Below are positions 10,107-21,832 of a DNA stretch of 64,000 nucleotides, piece by piece; the stretch's first letter is position 1; each line of letters begins with the position of its first letter. Source of the stretch: Hygrophila difformis (taxonomy: Eukaryota; Streptophyta; Magnoliopsida; Lamiales; Acanthaceae). The translations under genes were made by a program, and so were the position numbers. The stretch spans positions 4,135,431 through 4,199,430 of the forward strand of contig JAOANR010000005.1 of the NCBI GenBank assembly GCA_030278955.1, given 5' to 3'. The notes beneath the pieces are model-generated. The model saw only the letters and a program-made list of their open reading frames with translations, made no database searches and was not told the origin of the DNA.

Positions 10107-13100
10107 TGTAATACCCTGAAAAATTGTTAAGCTAATAATATTTTTTGAAGAAATAATTTGATAGTATTTCTTAAGAAAATAAATCGAGACGGGAAATAAA
10201 TTAGTATATCCCATGATATAGACTATTTGGAAACGATGAGGGAAAATAATTCAGGCACCAGAGAAATATATTTTCCTATGGAAAATACTAAATGATGCAC
10301 AATTATTTTCCAAAGGAAAATAATAGAGATACATGTTGTTAAGAGGAATACCAAGAGAAATATATTTTTCAAAGGAAAAATATTGAAAGAGGCATGATTA
10401 TTTTCCAAGGGAAAATAATTGAGTTAAAATTATTAATATATTTTATTAGGGAAAGCTGTTTTAACAATAAGTATTAATTAGATAGTATTTTTCTAACAAC
10501 TTTTATATTAAGTATAGTTAAATTTATTATTTAACACAAAATCATCATTAGCCTATTGGTAGTAAGGTAAGATTCCTATTTTATAGGTTATGAGTTCCAA
10601 TCCCATACCTACAATAAAATTGTTATAGATAATGTAACATATGTACAGTAATTCATAACAGATCAATAATTTGCAAGTAGTAAAAATATAAAACAAAGCT
10701 GCAAGGAAGGGAGCTATGGCCGATATACATATATTCAAAAGGTAGAGTAATAATTAAATGCTAACCTAGCTAAGGTAGTAAAAAATAATAAAAAAAATAA
10801 TAATAATAATAAGATAAGAATCTGACAAGATAAATTGTAGTATCCATGGCATATTGCTTGTGGGTTAAGAGAATTCAGTAGACATATATTTAGTTGGTTA
10901 AAAGGACCTATGCTGAAAAAGAATATAAAGCCGGAAAAGAATAATAAAAAATAAAATAATAAATAGGAGATTAGAACCAATGATGATCAAGTATTAATAC
11001 TCAAAAGTAGAATGGGTAAAATTGGGTAAGAATGAGCTGTGATGTAGCTAAGGTGAAATATAGTAATACTACATAAAAAAAAATAATATAGTATATGTGG
11101 TAGATAAGTGACGTAGGACCAGTGTAGGCAAAACAGATATAAGTGTGAAAGAGGAAAAGTTGGACGAGGCGGCAGACGGAATAAAAAGCTGCCTTTAGCT
11201 GTTTCACAGTCCAATTCCGATTTCTTGCAGTAGTAAGTAACTAATTTAAGAAAGCCTGTAACTGAAAGATAAAAATAATTAAAAAGGGCGGTGCTTTAGA
11301 CTGGTAATATTAGTTATGAGCATAAAAATTTATTTAGACTAACTGGGACACGTCTCCATGACATAAAGTTAAAAGGGCAAATAGAGTCTCAAGTGCAGAG
11401 AGATGGATTTATAGGCTCTACGTGTATAGGGTAGTTTCTGTCTAAAAGTAAATGTGAGTTTTGTCTGTGTAAGGCTATAAAGTTGTAGGATGAAAATAGT
11501 AATAATAATAAATAATGTGAGAGATGGTTGCTTATTGGTGTGAAAGAAATAAAAAGTGCAATATTGAAACAAGTGCCAAGTGTAATCAACATCTGGACTA
11601 ACGGTACACAGGGAAATGAAGAGCAACTTTGAATCATCTAAGAAATAAAATAAATAAATTAACAAAAAGAGAGCTATACGTAGGTATGCATGCTTTCATA
11701 GAGGTAAATGAAAAGCCTAGGCATACATCCATGCATGCATGACCTATAATAATATAGTAATAAATTTATTAGTATAAATTGGACACACCCCTATATATCT
11801 CTTCCGAAAATGGTGTGTAGCAGTGAACTTCGGCCACGAATAAATTAATTAAAGAGCCATGAAGGGATAATAATAATAGTAAATTAAGTTGAAATGACAT
11901 ATAACAAGAAATTTGGTTAATGAGGGGACGTAAATGGGTAAATGAAGGTGACAATTTACTATAAATAAACATGATAAGAATTTTGAGAAACAAGTGTAGG
12001 GATGTGCAAGTGTGTGCAGTGCCTAAACGAGATACTAGTAGTAATAATAAAATAAGTTCAGCAACCGCCTATCCCCCTCTATAAATATGACGAGCTGCAG
12101 GGGTGGAAGGCATAAGATACTGAAGTATATCAGAGGGTCGCGTAGGTCGTGAGAAAGTGTTTTTCCAGTACAAGTGCTAGCATTTTTAATACGCATAAAT
12201 CAACCACTTAGAGAGCAATCTTCGGAAGAAATTGTAAGTAAATTTTTGTTCTGCGGGCTTTGTCCCAAGAGTATTTTTGCATGTTTAATTCCCTTTATAT
12301 TTTATGCAGAGGTAATGTCCCATTATGTGTTTAACTATTTTTGGGGCTAGGTCATGCATGTGAAAAATAAAATTTTCAGTGTATGGCATGTGATTATTGA
12401 GTTATTATTATTATGCGGCGTATATCAAAGAGGTAGATATCGTCGTAGTTATTTCGTGGGTTATCCAAGGGATCCCCATGAAGAGGATTGTGGTTGACCA
12501 AGGGTCTCCCAATCAGTTTTTCTAGATGCAGGGAAGGGCCGTCCTTGTATACCATAGTTGACTTCGGTCACTATGTGAGCATGTTAGGTCCTATGAGATA
12601 CCCCGGGTGTAGACGTCATAGTTGAGCTACGTGTGGATTGATCAGTTTAACGGTTTGACATGCCATTTACTGTTTCAGTAATATTTTAAATTGTTTTTGT
12701 CCAAGGGACACTAATTTACTTGCTCAGCCGTCGTGCTGATAATCCTACTTACTTTTCCCTCCAGGATTTGATATATGTGGACCCCACTAGAAGGCATGGG
12801 CACGGGCACGGGAGTCACCACTACTTTTGCATTCGTATTAGACGGTTAAAATTTTCTTTTTAAAACTTTAGTTATTTTGTAATAGAAACTTATTTCGGGG
12901 GCGGCGAGCCTTAGCCGTCATCTTTTTGTAAACGCTACTATTTTTATGTTAAATTATAGCTTAAGTTGTTTTGAAGTATATTTACATTTTAATTTTAAAT
13001 TAGCCTTAGCACTTCTTAATTAAGTAAGCCAAGGCAAGGCCAAAGCGAGCTTAATTAGAAGTGTGGCGGTAACAACCCGGGATCCCGTTGGTAACTTCCG

Positions 13101-13135
13101 CTGTAATTTTAAGTAGGGAAAACGGGGGTGTTACA
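10107..13135 (+). mobile_element. LTR 3, right end of the array (3029 bp)
   Basis: It starts TGTAATACCC after the polypurine tract and ends TTACA at 13,135. No primer-binding site follows; transposase-like coding sequence starts at once, so this is the junction with the target. The matching target-site duplication would lie left of the window, so it cannot be tested here. Confidence 0.94.
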
Positions 13136-13887
13136 TATACACCAAATGTGTTCAATATTTTCAACAATGAGTATGATCTGTCATTTGGGTATGTGGTTGA
13201 GCTTCAACCAGATGCATTAATTTATCGTGTTTGCAAGAGAGAAGATGCAGATTCAAAGATGATTGGTGATCATGTCAATGTTAACATTGATGATGGTACA
13301 ATTGGATGCACTTGCAATATGTTTGAGATAATGTGGATTTTATGTTGTCATGCTCTGAGGGTGATGGATGTTCTGTCAGGAAGTGGAGCAAAAGTGTTTC
13401 ATACTATTCCAGATAAATATATTTTGCAGCGGTGGTCAAGGAATGCAAAATGTGATCTTAGTTATGTTGATGTTGGTGTTGGAAAAGAAACAAATGTGGT
13501 CAATGCAGCATCTAGATACCGGAAATTGTGTGGCTTGTTTTTGAAGTGAGCAATTGTGTTGTCACGAAATGAGGATGCTTGTGAATCGTTTGTGTATGAC
13601 TTTGAGACATTGATGAAAACAAAGTATGACAATATTGATATTAACAAAGAGTCGGATAATTTCTAATTAAAGACATATTTATGTTTTTGCTTTTTTGAAA
13701 TTAGTGTTTCTCAATGTTTTTGTTTTTTTTTGCAGAGATTGGAAGTACATCAGATTACTCAAATTTGCATTTAAGGGAAAGAGAAACGTGTTAAGGGCGG
13801 AAGAAATCGAACAAGAGAATGGTCTCTATTTCTGAAGCTGTTCGGAAAAAGAAAGAGTTAGAACATCGTAAACGGATGCAGAAATGA
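13136..13887 (+). pseudogene. FAR1/MuDR-type transposase C-terminus with SWIM zinc finger, broken
   Basis: The frame runs straight out of LTR 3 into protein sequence typical of FAR1-related (FRS) and Mutator transposases. It has the SWIM zinc finger CTC-x9-CCH (CxCxnCxH), then a region like YILQRWSRNAK. An in-frame TGA at 13,547-13,549 interrupts it; the same frame continues to 13,665. A normal-looking acceptor (T-rich, ending CAG at 13,735) opens a last exon with another stop at 13,792-13,794 and a basic tail (GRKKSNKRMVS) ending at 13,887. The part before 13,136 is cut off by the retrotransposon. It could be a host FRS gene, but the motif arrays and Ulp1 gene next to it favour a Mutator-like transposase. 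Confidence 0.8.
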
Positions 13888-13973
13888 AGATTTTTGTTTT
13901 TTTAGAAATGACATGAAGTGTATTGATCATTAATATTGTATTGATCGACTTAGTTCAGTGCTAACTAATGCAA

Positions 13974-14395
13974 TTCAGCGATGATTACTTATATACGAAA
14001 GTGATGATCGTTATGCAATTCAGCGATGAAAGTTAGTTTTAATAAAAAAAAATAACCGTGTAGTATTTAATAAGAAAATGTTACAATGTCTCAGAAAATC
14101 GCGTAAAGAATGCAATTCAGCGATGGTTACGTATTGAAAAAGCGATCGTCATAGTGCAATTCAGCGATGGAGATGAGTTAATAAAAAATAACCGTTTAGT
14201 AGTTAATAAAAATTTTACAATGTTTTCAGAATTCGCGTAACGTCTAGTAACGCGATTAATAAAAATTCACCGTCTAAGTAATTAATAAGAAATAACCGTC
14301 GAGATTTCACCGTGTAGTATTTAATGTCAATTTAACCGCCAATTTTTAATTTATCACTGTCGATACTTTCTCTAGGGCTTTTCAGCGATTTAGCG
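13974..14395 (+). repeat. Left arm of the CAGCGATG motif family
   Basis: Four copies of GCAATTCAGCGATG-like sequence lie at about 13,970, 14,015, 14,112 and 14,156, and TTTTCAGCGATT occurs near 14,379. All are in forward orientation. AACCGT/CACCGT words also recur between 14,050 and 14,340. See the arms at 19,700-20,335 and 21,833-22,915. Confidence 0.8.
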
Positions 14396-14478
14396 ATTCT
14401 CTGCGTCTACGGCGAACGGCGATTGTTTTTCTACGGCGAACGGCAAACGGTGATACTTTACTTTTTTGTTATCAAGAA

Positions 14479-17400
14479 TGGTTGAAAAAGTGCATACTCA
14501 GGTTTGTTGCGTTCCATCTAGCATTTGTCTTTTAAATAATATCCTGAACGAGAGTGACGGAGATGGGAAGAAATAGTTTATTCACGAAACTTGCTTCAGT
14601 TGTCTGCTTATGTTCAAAATGTGCATGCTCAAGGTTGATCCTGTTATAACTTTGATTAATCAGTGAAGCATTCAGGAGGAATGCTTTATTATTTATAAAA
14701 ACCGTCGATGGAGGTTTACAGATGAAGACATTCATAAAGTATATGGTTTGCCATGGGGAGTCGATAAATTTATAATAAATTTGAAAAATAGTGAGATTGG
14801 TTATGATTTTGCTGATGAATTTTGTGAAAAGTATTCTCTTATTACGAATAAGAAGGAGCCTAATCGGATACATGTTAAGGATCTTAGAGCTATTTTAGAG
14901 AATACGGAGAATACTGAAATTCCATTGGATGACTACTGGAGGATGTATGTTTTGTTTGCTCTGCAGAAAGTCTTTACTCCTAACTCAGGGAGGGTTGTAA
15001 ACAAAAGGTATCTTCAGTTTCTTAGATCTCCGGAAGAAGCTTTAAGGTACAATTGGTGTCTTCATATTAGACAATTTCTTATCAAATCTCTGAATTAGTA
15101 TAAGGCAAAATTGGATAAGGGAACCAGTGCTCAAGCACGCCCCTGTGGAGACCTGTATTGCTTAATGGTAATTTTAATTTTGTGTTTGTTATGCAATTTA
15201 TATTTGTTATGTGATTTATATTGTTGATTATGGTCATTGTTTGTTGATTATGTATCTTGTTTGTTTTTGTTTTTTTCAGCACATGTTTTTTGATTTCTAT
15301 GAGCGTGAAGAGCTTCATTTGGTTGGATTTACATGTAAAAAGGATCGATACTTGGAGATGGTTGATATCTGGAAGGTTTTCCCTAATGCAAAGTATCCAA
15401 ATATTGACTTTAAGAAGAAATCGAGGGCTGCGAAAAGGACTGTGGAGGAAGATGACGATCGACTTAGCACTTTTGTTTCTGGTCTAAAGAAGAAAATGAG
15501 GGGTGGGAAAGAAGTGGAAGATGAGCGTGTGAATTCTACTGCAAATGAACCAACTGCCAATCTTTCTAGGAGTGTGGATGGAGGAGGAGATGAGCATTTA
15601 GGAGAAAATGTGGATTTGAATGCTAGTGGAAATGAAGAAGCTGCCAATCTTTCTAGCTTGCAGTCTATGTATTCACCTGTTGTCCATGAAGCTAATGCAA
15701 ATGAGACAACTGATTCTGAACTAGTTGTTCATCTTTATGATCACACAATGGACTCTATTGTGAATATTGCTTGCCAATATATGGATGCTGATGCTTCAGG
15801 CAATGTTGATCCTCTCATAGAAGCATCCAGAAATGATGTTGAACCTCCCCCACACCCCCCTTGTGATCAAAATGCAGGTGAACTGTTGATTAATGTGGGT
15901 AGACGTCGTGAAGGAGAACAGTAAAATAATCTTGATATAACTGCAAGCGAAGGAGAAATCTTGATGGGTATATTAGCAGGAGCTGGAAATGTTGTGATGA
16001 GTCAAAGGGGTCCGGAGGTGACAAGTTTGCGGGAAGGAGGTGATGTAGATGCTGGGAATGTAAAAGACAAAACTGAAGAGAGAGTTGCCCCGGAGACTGA
16101 AAATTTACCTGAAAATGTACCGAAGGTAGTTTTATAAATTTTGTACTTCATAATATTTTTTGAAGGTAGTTTCTGACATTCTTTTTTCTTTTTTGCTTTT
16201 TCTGTATTGTTTATTTTTATTGCAGAGATCTTTATTTCGATTCCGAATCCCTTAGTTTCGATTCCTTGAATGTATGTACAGTGACAAAATGTTTGCTATA
16301 GGGGTTACTGTAACAAAGTGTTTTGATATATTTTTCTTGTGTGATTTTTAGTTAGCACATGATGGGGCTGAGAATCCAGAGGTATTTTAATAGTTTTTAG
16401 CGATGGTGGTTTTGTTTTCCAGCGATGATAATCTGCACATTTCAGCGATTTTGGATATGATGATTGATATATTTTCTTGTGTGATTTTAGTTTTTAATAG
16501 TTTTTAGCTATATCAATTGTGATGTAACAAAATGTTTTGATATATTTTTCTTGTGTGATTTTTAGTTAGCACATGATGGGGCTAAGAAAGATGTAGCACA
16601 TGATGGGGCTGAGAAAGATGCAGCACATGATGTGGCTGAGAATCCAGAGGTACTTTAATAGTTTTCAGCGATGGTTTCTGTGTTTTTCAGCGATGATGTT
16701 TACCACATTTCAGCGATTTGGATATGGTGATTGATATATTTTCTTGTGTGACTTTAGTTTTTAATAGTTTTTAGCTATATCAATTGTGATGTAAATAGAG
16801 GTATTTTCTCTAACTTACTCTAGTATGTGTATAGATGCATGCAAAAGATGTGCCAACCTTTTCTTTGTGCCAACCTTTCAGTTTCGATTCTTTGAATGTA
16901 TGTACAGTGACAAAATGTTTGCTATAGGGGTTACTGTAACAAAGTGTTTTGATATATTTTTCTTGTGTGATTTTTAGTTAGCACATGATGGGGCTGAGAA
17001 AGTTGTAGCACATGATGGGGCTGAGAATCCAGAGGTATTTTAATAGTTTTCAGCGATGGTGGTTTTGTTTTTCAGCGATGATAATCTGCACATTTCAGCG
17101 ATTTTGGATATGATGATTGATATATTTTCTTGTGTGATTTTAGTTTTTAATGGTTTTTAGCTATATCAATTGTGATGTAACAAAATGTTTTGATATATTT
17201 TTCACATGTGATTTTTAGTTAGCACATAATAGGGCTAAGAAAGATGTAGCACATGATGGGGCTGAGAAAGATGCAGCACATGATGTGGCTGAGAATCCAG
17301 AGGTACTTTAATAGTTTTCAGCGATGGTTTCTGTGTTTTTCAGCGATGATGTTTACCACATTTCAGCGATTTGGATATGGTGATTGATATATTTTCTTGT

Positions 17401-18890
17401 GTGACTTTAGTTTTTAATAGTTTTTAGCTATATCAATTGTGATGTAAATAGAGGTATTTTCTCTAACTTACTCTAGTATGTGTATAGATGCATGCAAAAG
17501 ATGTGCCAACCTTTTCTTTGGGCATATCCGAGAATGAGAATGTTGTAACAGATGAGAATCCAGAGGTATGTTAATAGTTTTCAGCGATGATTTCTATGTT
17601 TTTCAGCGATGATTCATTTCATATTTCAGCGATGATTGATATATCATCTGTAATTTTCAGGAACAAGCTAAGACAGTTGATAGAGCTAAGACAATCGAGA
17701 AATTGAAGGAGAAGTATATGCCTCCTAGAGTGATGATGATTGATCTCCAGCCTATTGAAAAATGCAATAAGTTTACATTCATGGAGATGACTTATACCCG
17801 ATTTACAGAATATCCAGAATTTCAGGCGTTATATACATGTACTCCAGAAGAGTTGAATGTGGCTGTTTGGGCTATCATTACAAATATTCTAGGAAAGGTT
17901 GAAGCGAAGAACACGATTGTTTATGATGATAAAGAAATGAACTTGTCCAAGCTTGACATTGAAACACTGAGGGTTGATAGTGATATTGCGGATATTGTTA
18001 TAAACTGTTACGCGAAAGTGATCAACCGTCGTGAATTCGAAAGAGCCAATGGGAAACCAATGCTGAAATATTGTTTTTCATCATTATTTGCTGTGAGTCT
18101 GATATATATATATACATACATATATATATATATTTAACTTCTTTTTGATGCATGATATGTTGTATCTTTTGAAACAGACATTTGCAGAGGCAGAGGTGGA
18201 TGCAGATTTACCATTAAAAGATGGTGCAGAACTTGTTGATACATTCGTGAAAGATTTCAAGTTTTTTCCTGAAGAAATGATTGATGTGGTGTTGAATGCA
18301 GAGAGTGTAAGATACATTTTTGTTTTGATAATTTTGTTTATATAGTTGATCATTATTAGATTCTAATTATATGTTTTCTCAATGTTCCAGTTCTTCTTCC
18401 CATATTGTTGACAAAACCATTGGGTTGTTTTTTCTGTTGATATGAGAAAGAGAAGAATTTTTTACTTCAACAGCAAGAATGCTTAAGGTGCGTGGACAGC
18501 TGATTATAATGTTTTGAATAGGATATGGTATAACTTGAGGATGCTGGGAAATACACTGATGAAATCTGAAAAATGGTTTGCATCATATCGTATGCTTTTC
18601 TCGCCGTTGGCAGAGCAGAAAGATCGGCACAGCTGCAATGTTTTTGTCATGTCATATATGGATTAATTATGGATGACATGTTGGCAGAAATGAAGAACAA
18701 AAGGTATAATCTGGCAAAAAGAGCCAAGGTCTGCGCTGAAATATTGATGTCAGATGTCAATCAAAAGAAAGATTTTGTGCTAGGAGAAGTGAGTAGAGAG
18801 ATGCAGTTGGTTGCCCAGCATAGTCAGTCATTTGAGATAAAGAAACCAGCACCACCTAAGCCAAAAAAGGGTCGGAAAAAGAAACAATGA
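14479..18890 (+). pseudogene. Transposon gene with plant-mobile-domain-like N-part and Ulp1/C48 protease-like end, decayed
   Basis: Exon-like blocks read in one direction. At about 14,690-15,098 there is RFTDEDIHKVYGLPWG followed by a fold like the plant mobile/Ulp1-associated domain, with an in-frame stop at 15,096. The block from about 15,280 is acidic and charged, with a stop at 15,922, and the frame reopens to about 16,127. Several micro-exons follow (see 16,255-17,520), then 17,661-18,093 and 18,181-18,308. The block at 18,391-18,890 looks like a Ulp1 (SUMO-protease, peptidase C48) core. It has the catalytic His in NHWVVFSVD (18,418), the Gln and Cys in EQKDRHSCNVF (Cys at 18,634), and Asn where the family has Asp (FYFNS). 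A TGA at 18,409, a TAA at 18,482 and a frame change near 18,660 disable it. The last frame ends in a basic tail (KPKKGRKKKQ). Ulp1-bearing Mutator elements are known; the exon model is inferred. Confidence 0.65.
16255..17520 (+). repeat. Tandem duplication of a 626-653 bp block with micro-exons
   Basis: The block starting GTTTCGATTC at 16,255 recurs at 16,881 (offset 626). After a 27-base in-frame insertion the offset becomes 653, and the match continues to about 17,515. Each copy holds two AG...GT-bounded micro-exons coding repeats of AHDGAEK/AHDGAENPE. Each also holds six CAGCGATG-family motifs in the introns. The 27-base unit is itself a repeat of the coding motif. Confidence 0.85.
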
Positions 18891-19156
18891 TGAATGAAGT
18901 GTTTTTGATGAATGAATGAACTGTTTTTTTTATGCGATGGATGACATCGCTTAAATGTATATTTGTTAATCGGTTAATGTAATATTTTCGTCGCTGAAAT
19001 GTACATTGTTTCATCTCTTAAATGTCTATTGTTTAATCGGTTATATATATTGCACTTTTTGTGATCGCTTAAATGTGCATCTCTTTATTCTTACATGGGC
19101 ATTGTAAATTATGGAGTATTATTCTCTATTTGGCTGATTTGAAGCGATTCGGTCAG

Positions 19157-19666
19157 GTTGGGATAGCTGAAAAAGGAACTGATGTGGATCCTGAGGTTGG
19201 GATAGCTGAAAAAAGAACTGATGTGGATCCTGAACATGCTGAGCACATCAGACTTCTAAGGGAAAAAGTGCTACATGAGATAACGCGTAAGAACTGGCCA
19301 GTGCTGAGAAAGAATGCAAGACAGTACAGATTGATGAACAAGGCTGAGGCAGAGGAGTATCTGAAATATGACCTGGCACAAGATATGTCTTATTTAAAGG
19401 AAGCCCTGGAAAGAGACATGGTGTCCGCCATGATGGAGCGTTACAGAACTTCTTATCTCGAACTCCTCATGGAAATGGATCAGAAGGCCCTGGATTATTG
19501 TAACACAGGAAATAAAAACAAGATCATGCATTATGATTACAAACTCAGAAGTCTAATCTGCAAACGTATAAAAGGAGCATGGGAACTGATGCTGGTGAGG
19601 ATCACCAATCCACAATTTGTGAGAGATTACTTGAGGTTTGTACATAAACAGTTTGGCCAAAAGTAG
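19157..19666 (+). CDS. Unrecognised transposon-borne protein, about 170 aa
   Basis: An uninterrupted frame of about 170 codons begins after a plausible acceptor (CGGTCAG at about 19,151-19,157) or continues from further left. It opens with a 39-base tandem duplication coding VGIAEKGTDVDPE twice, then becomes a Lys/Arg/Glu/Leu-rich, probably all-helical protein ending FVHKQFGQK. No family is recognised and no start ATG in good context is visible, so it may be the last exon of the preceding Ulp1-containing gene. It lies between two clusters of the CAGCGATG motif. That it stays open while its neighbours are broken is notable but not proof of function. Confidence 0.5.
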   Translation, partial: VGIAEKGTDVDPEVGIAEKRTDVDPEHAEHIRLLREKVLHEITRKNWPVLRKNARQYRLMNKAEAEEYLKYDLAQDMSYLKEALERDMVSAMMERYRTSYLELLMEMDQKALDYCNTGNKNKIMHYDYKLRSLICKRIKGAWELMLVRITNPQFVRDYLRFVHKQFGQK

Positions 19667-19704
19667 AAGAAAACAGTTTGTGAAAACGTTTGTACATGTG
19701 ATTA

Positions 19705-20335
19705 TCAATTTTTCAACGATGGGTACTAAGCATTTTAAGCGATGGTTATATATTCTTTTCAGCGATGTATATGTATTCTTTTCAGCGATGTGTATATAGC
19801 ATTTTTCAGCGATTTGTATATGAGCATTTTATGCGATTTTATGTATGTTTCTGAGTTCTGATTTGTGTTGTGATATGTTTCTTTTTTTATGAGTTTTCTG
19901 AAATTTCATATTTATACATTCATTTAAGTGAGTTCTGAGTTATGTTTGTACATGTGTACATTACAATTTGTACATGTGATTATCCGCGATGTCAAGAGCA
20001 ATTTTCAGCGATGTGTACATTGCATTTTAAGCGATGGTTTTATATGGTTTTCAGCGATAGACAGCAAGCATTTTAAGCGATGGTGATATATCGTCATTTT
20101 TTATTTTATGTATGTTTCTGAGTTCTGAGTTATGTTGAGCGATGGACATCAAGCATTTTGTGATATGTTTCTCTTTTTTTGAGTTTTCTGAAATTTCATA
20201 TTTATACATTCATTTAAGCGACACAATGTTTGTACATGTGAATATAGCATTTTAAGCGATGGTTCTATATTGTTTTCAGCGATTGATAGTAAGCATTTTA
20301 AGCGATGCGTATATGTTGTTTTCAGCGATGGAAGG
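19705..20335 (+). repeat. Dense forward array of TTTTCAGCGATG / TTTTAAGCGATG
   Basis: About sixteen motif copies occur in 630 bases. The two variants, CAGCGATG and AAGCGATG, often alternate with about 20-30 base spacers rich in TATAT and GCATTTT. All point forward. The array stops about 90 bases before the TATA box of the next gene. Confidence 0.88.
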
Positions 20336-20425
20336 AAATATATTTCATTTTTATGGAGTGGCCTAAATGAAATGGGCCTAAATAAAATTAAATGGGACTC
20401 GGAAAAATTTTTTAAACTGTGAGCC

Positions 20426-20433
20426 TTATAAAA
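20426..20433 (+). promoter_or_regulatory. TATA box of the 181-aa gene
   Basis: CTTATAAAAGG lies 90 bases before the start codon. The stretch between contains AAACCCTAATTTCTC, common in plant 5' leaders. Transcription is expected to start near 20,458. Confidence 0.6.
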
Positions 20434-20516
20434 GGAATCACATTCATTTCTCGAATCTTCATTTCTAAACCCTAATTTCTCAAAACCGTAATCGGAATCA
20501 CCTTCATTTCTCAGAA

Positions 20517-21582
20517 ATGTCGTCCAAAAGAAGATGCACGGAAGAGAGTTCCAGTCGCACATCCGACTTGTTCACACAATGCTGGGAGATGTTCGGGAAT
20601 TATCTGAAGGATACACATCCGACGTGTGACAATGCGCGCGGACTGAACGATTTAATAGAAAAAATGTTAAACGCTGGGTATGTGCCGAAGAAGCATCGAG
20701 ATATTCTTATTGAAACACATGTATTTCTTATTGAAATTACAACTGAGTATGCTTAGGAACCTTTTGATTAATGGTTTAATTGTTTTATGGTTTTAATGGT
20801 TAGAATGGTTTTGGTTGGAATTGTTTTGAACTGATTTATGGTTTTTAATGCTGTTTTGAACTGATTATGGTTGTTCTAGGGTTACGAATTGTTTCAGTGT
20901 TTATGTTTGAACTGTTTGAACTGATTATGGTTGTTCTAGGGTTATGAGTTGTTTAAGTGTTTTATGGTTGTTTTAGTTATTAATTGTTTTGTACTGATTA
21001 TTGTTGTTTTAATGATTTGTTTTGAACTGATTATGGTTGTTTTTTAGTGCTATGAATTGTTTTTGTACTGATTATGGTTGTTTTAGTGATTGTTTTGAAC
21101 TGATTATGGTTGTTTTTGTACTGATTATGGTTGTTTCAAAAAATTGTTTCAGTGCTATGAATTGCATTGTACTGGTTATGGCATCTTATATTTACATCTT
21201 ATATGTTAATAAGCTATCTTTCTTATATGTTGAAACACAGGAATTTCTGTTGAAAATTATAACTGAGTATCCTGATATTGAGGCTGCTGAAAGATCTTAT
21301 AACATCATGTATCCCCACTTCGAAGCTCTGGATATTCATATTGGTGTCCTCCAAAATGAATGCAGATCTAATGGTGTTGATGTGAACAGACGTTCATTTG
21401 ATCCCACACAGCTGCGTGAAATGTCAAATCATTATCGCAGCGTTAAAGTCTCATTTGCAAATACTCCAGGGCAGTTGAGAGAACGCAAAAAGGCTTTTAC
21501 AAATATGTGGGAAGATCTGATTCATAGGCTTAGGGCGATGCATCAAGCCATCTCTGATCCTGCTAATATCCCTGCTGTTTAA
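20517..21582 (+). CDS. Unknown two-exon protein of 181 aa, apparently intact
   Basis: Exon 1 is 20,517-20,720 (68 codons) and ends at CAT|GTATTT. Exon 2 is 21,241-21,582 after TTGAAACACAG. The join keeps the frame and leaves no stop; without splicing the frame ends at TAG near 20,754. The protein starts MSSKRRCTEESSS and is otherwise soluble and helix-rich (FLLKIITEYPDIEAAER, NMWEDLIHRLRAMHQ). I see no signal peptide, membrane segment or known domain. Around the junction, the sequence after the donor resembles the start of exon 2 (TGAAACACA, ATTTCT.TTGAAA, ACTGAGTAT), so the intron edges are a small duplication. It is the only undamaged spliced gene inside the Mutator-like region and sits between the opposed motif arms. 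It could be an element-encoded accessory protein or a captured host gene. Confidence 0.62.
20760..21175 (+). repeat. Degenerate tandem repeat in the intron
   Basis: GAACTGATTATGGTTGTTTTAG-like units of roughly 25-60 bases recur about eight times between the two exons. They are T- and G-rich and have no coding sense. Confidence 0.65.
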
Positions 21583-21832
21583 TATGTTTGGAATGTTTTT
21601 GAATGACTTTGAATGGTGCTGTTTTGGGAATGACTTTGTTTTTGTGATGTTTTTGGGATGTTTTTATGACTTTTTTGAATGGTGGTGTTGAATGTTTTTA
21701 TGACTTTTGTGATTTGAATGAAATGTTGAATGTTGAATGTTTGATTTATGGTGTTGAATGTTTTATGACTTTGAATGGATTTAACTGATTTTAGTGTTAT
21801 GAATTGTTCCAGTGATTATGGTTTTTATGATG

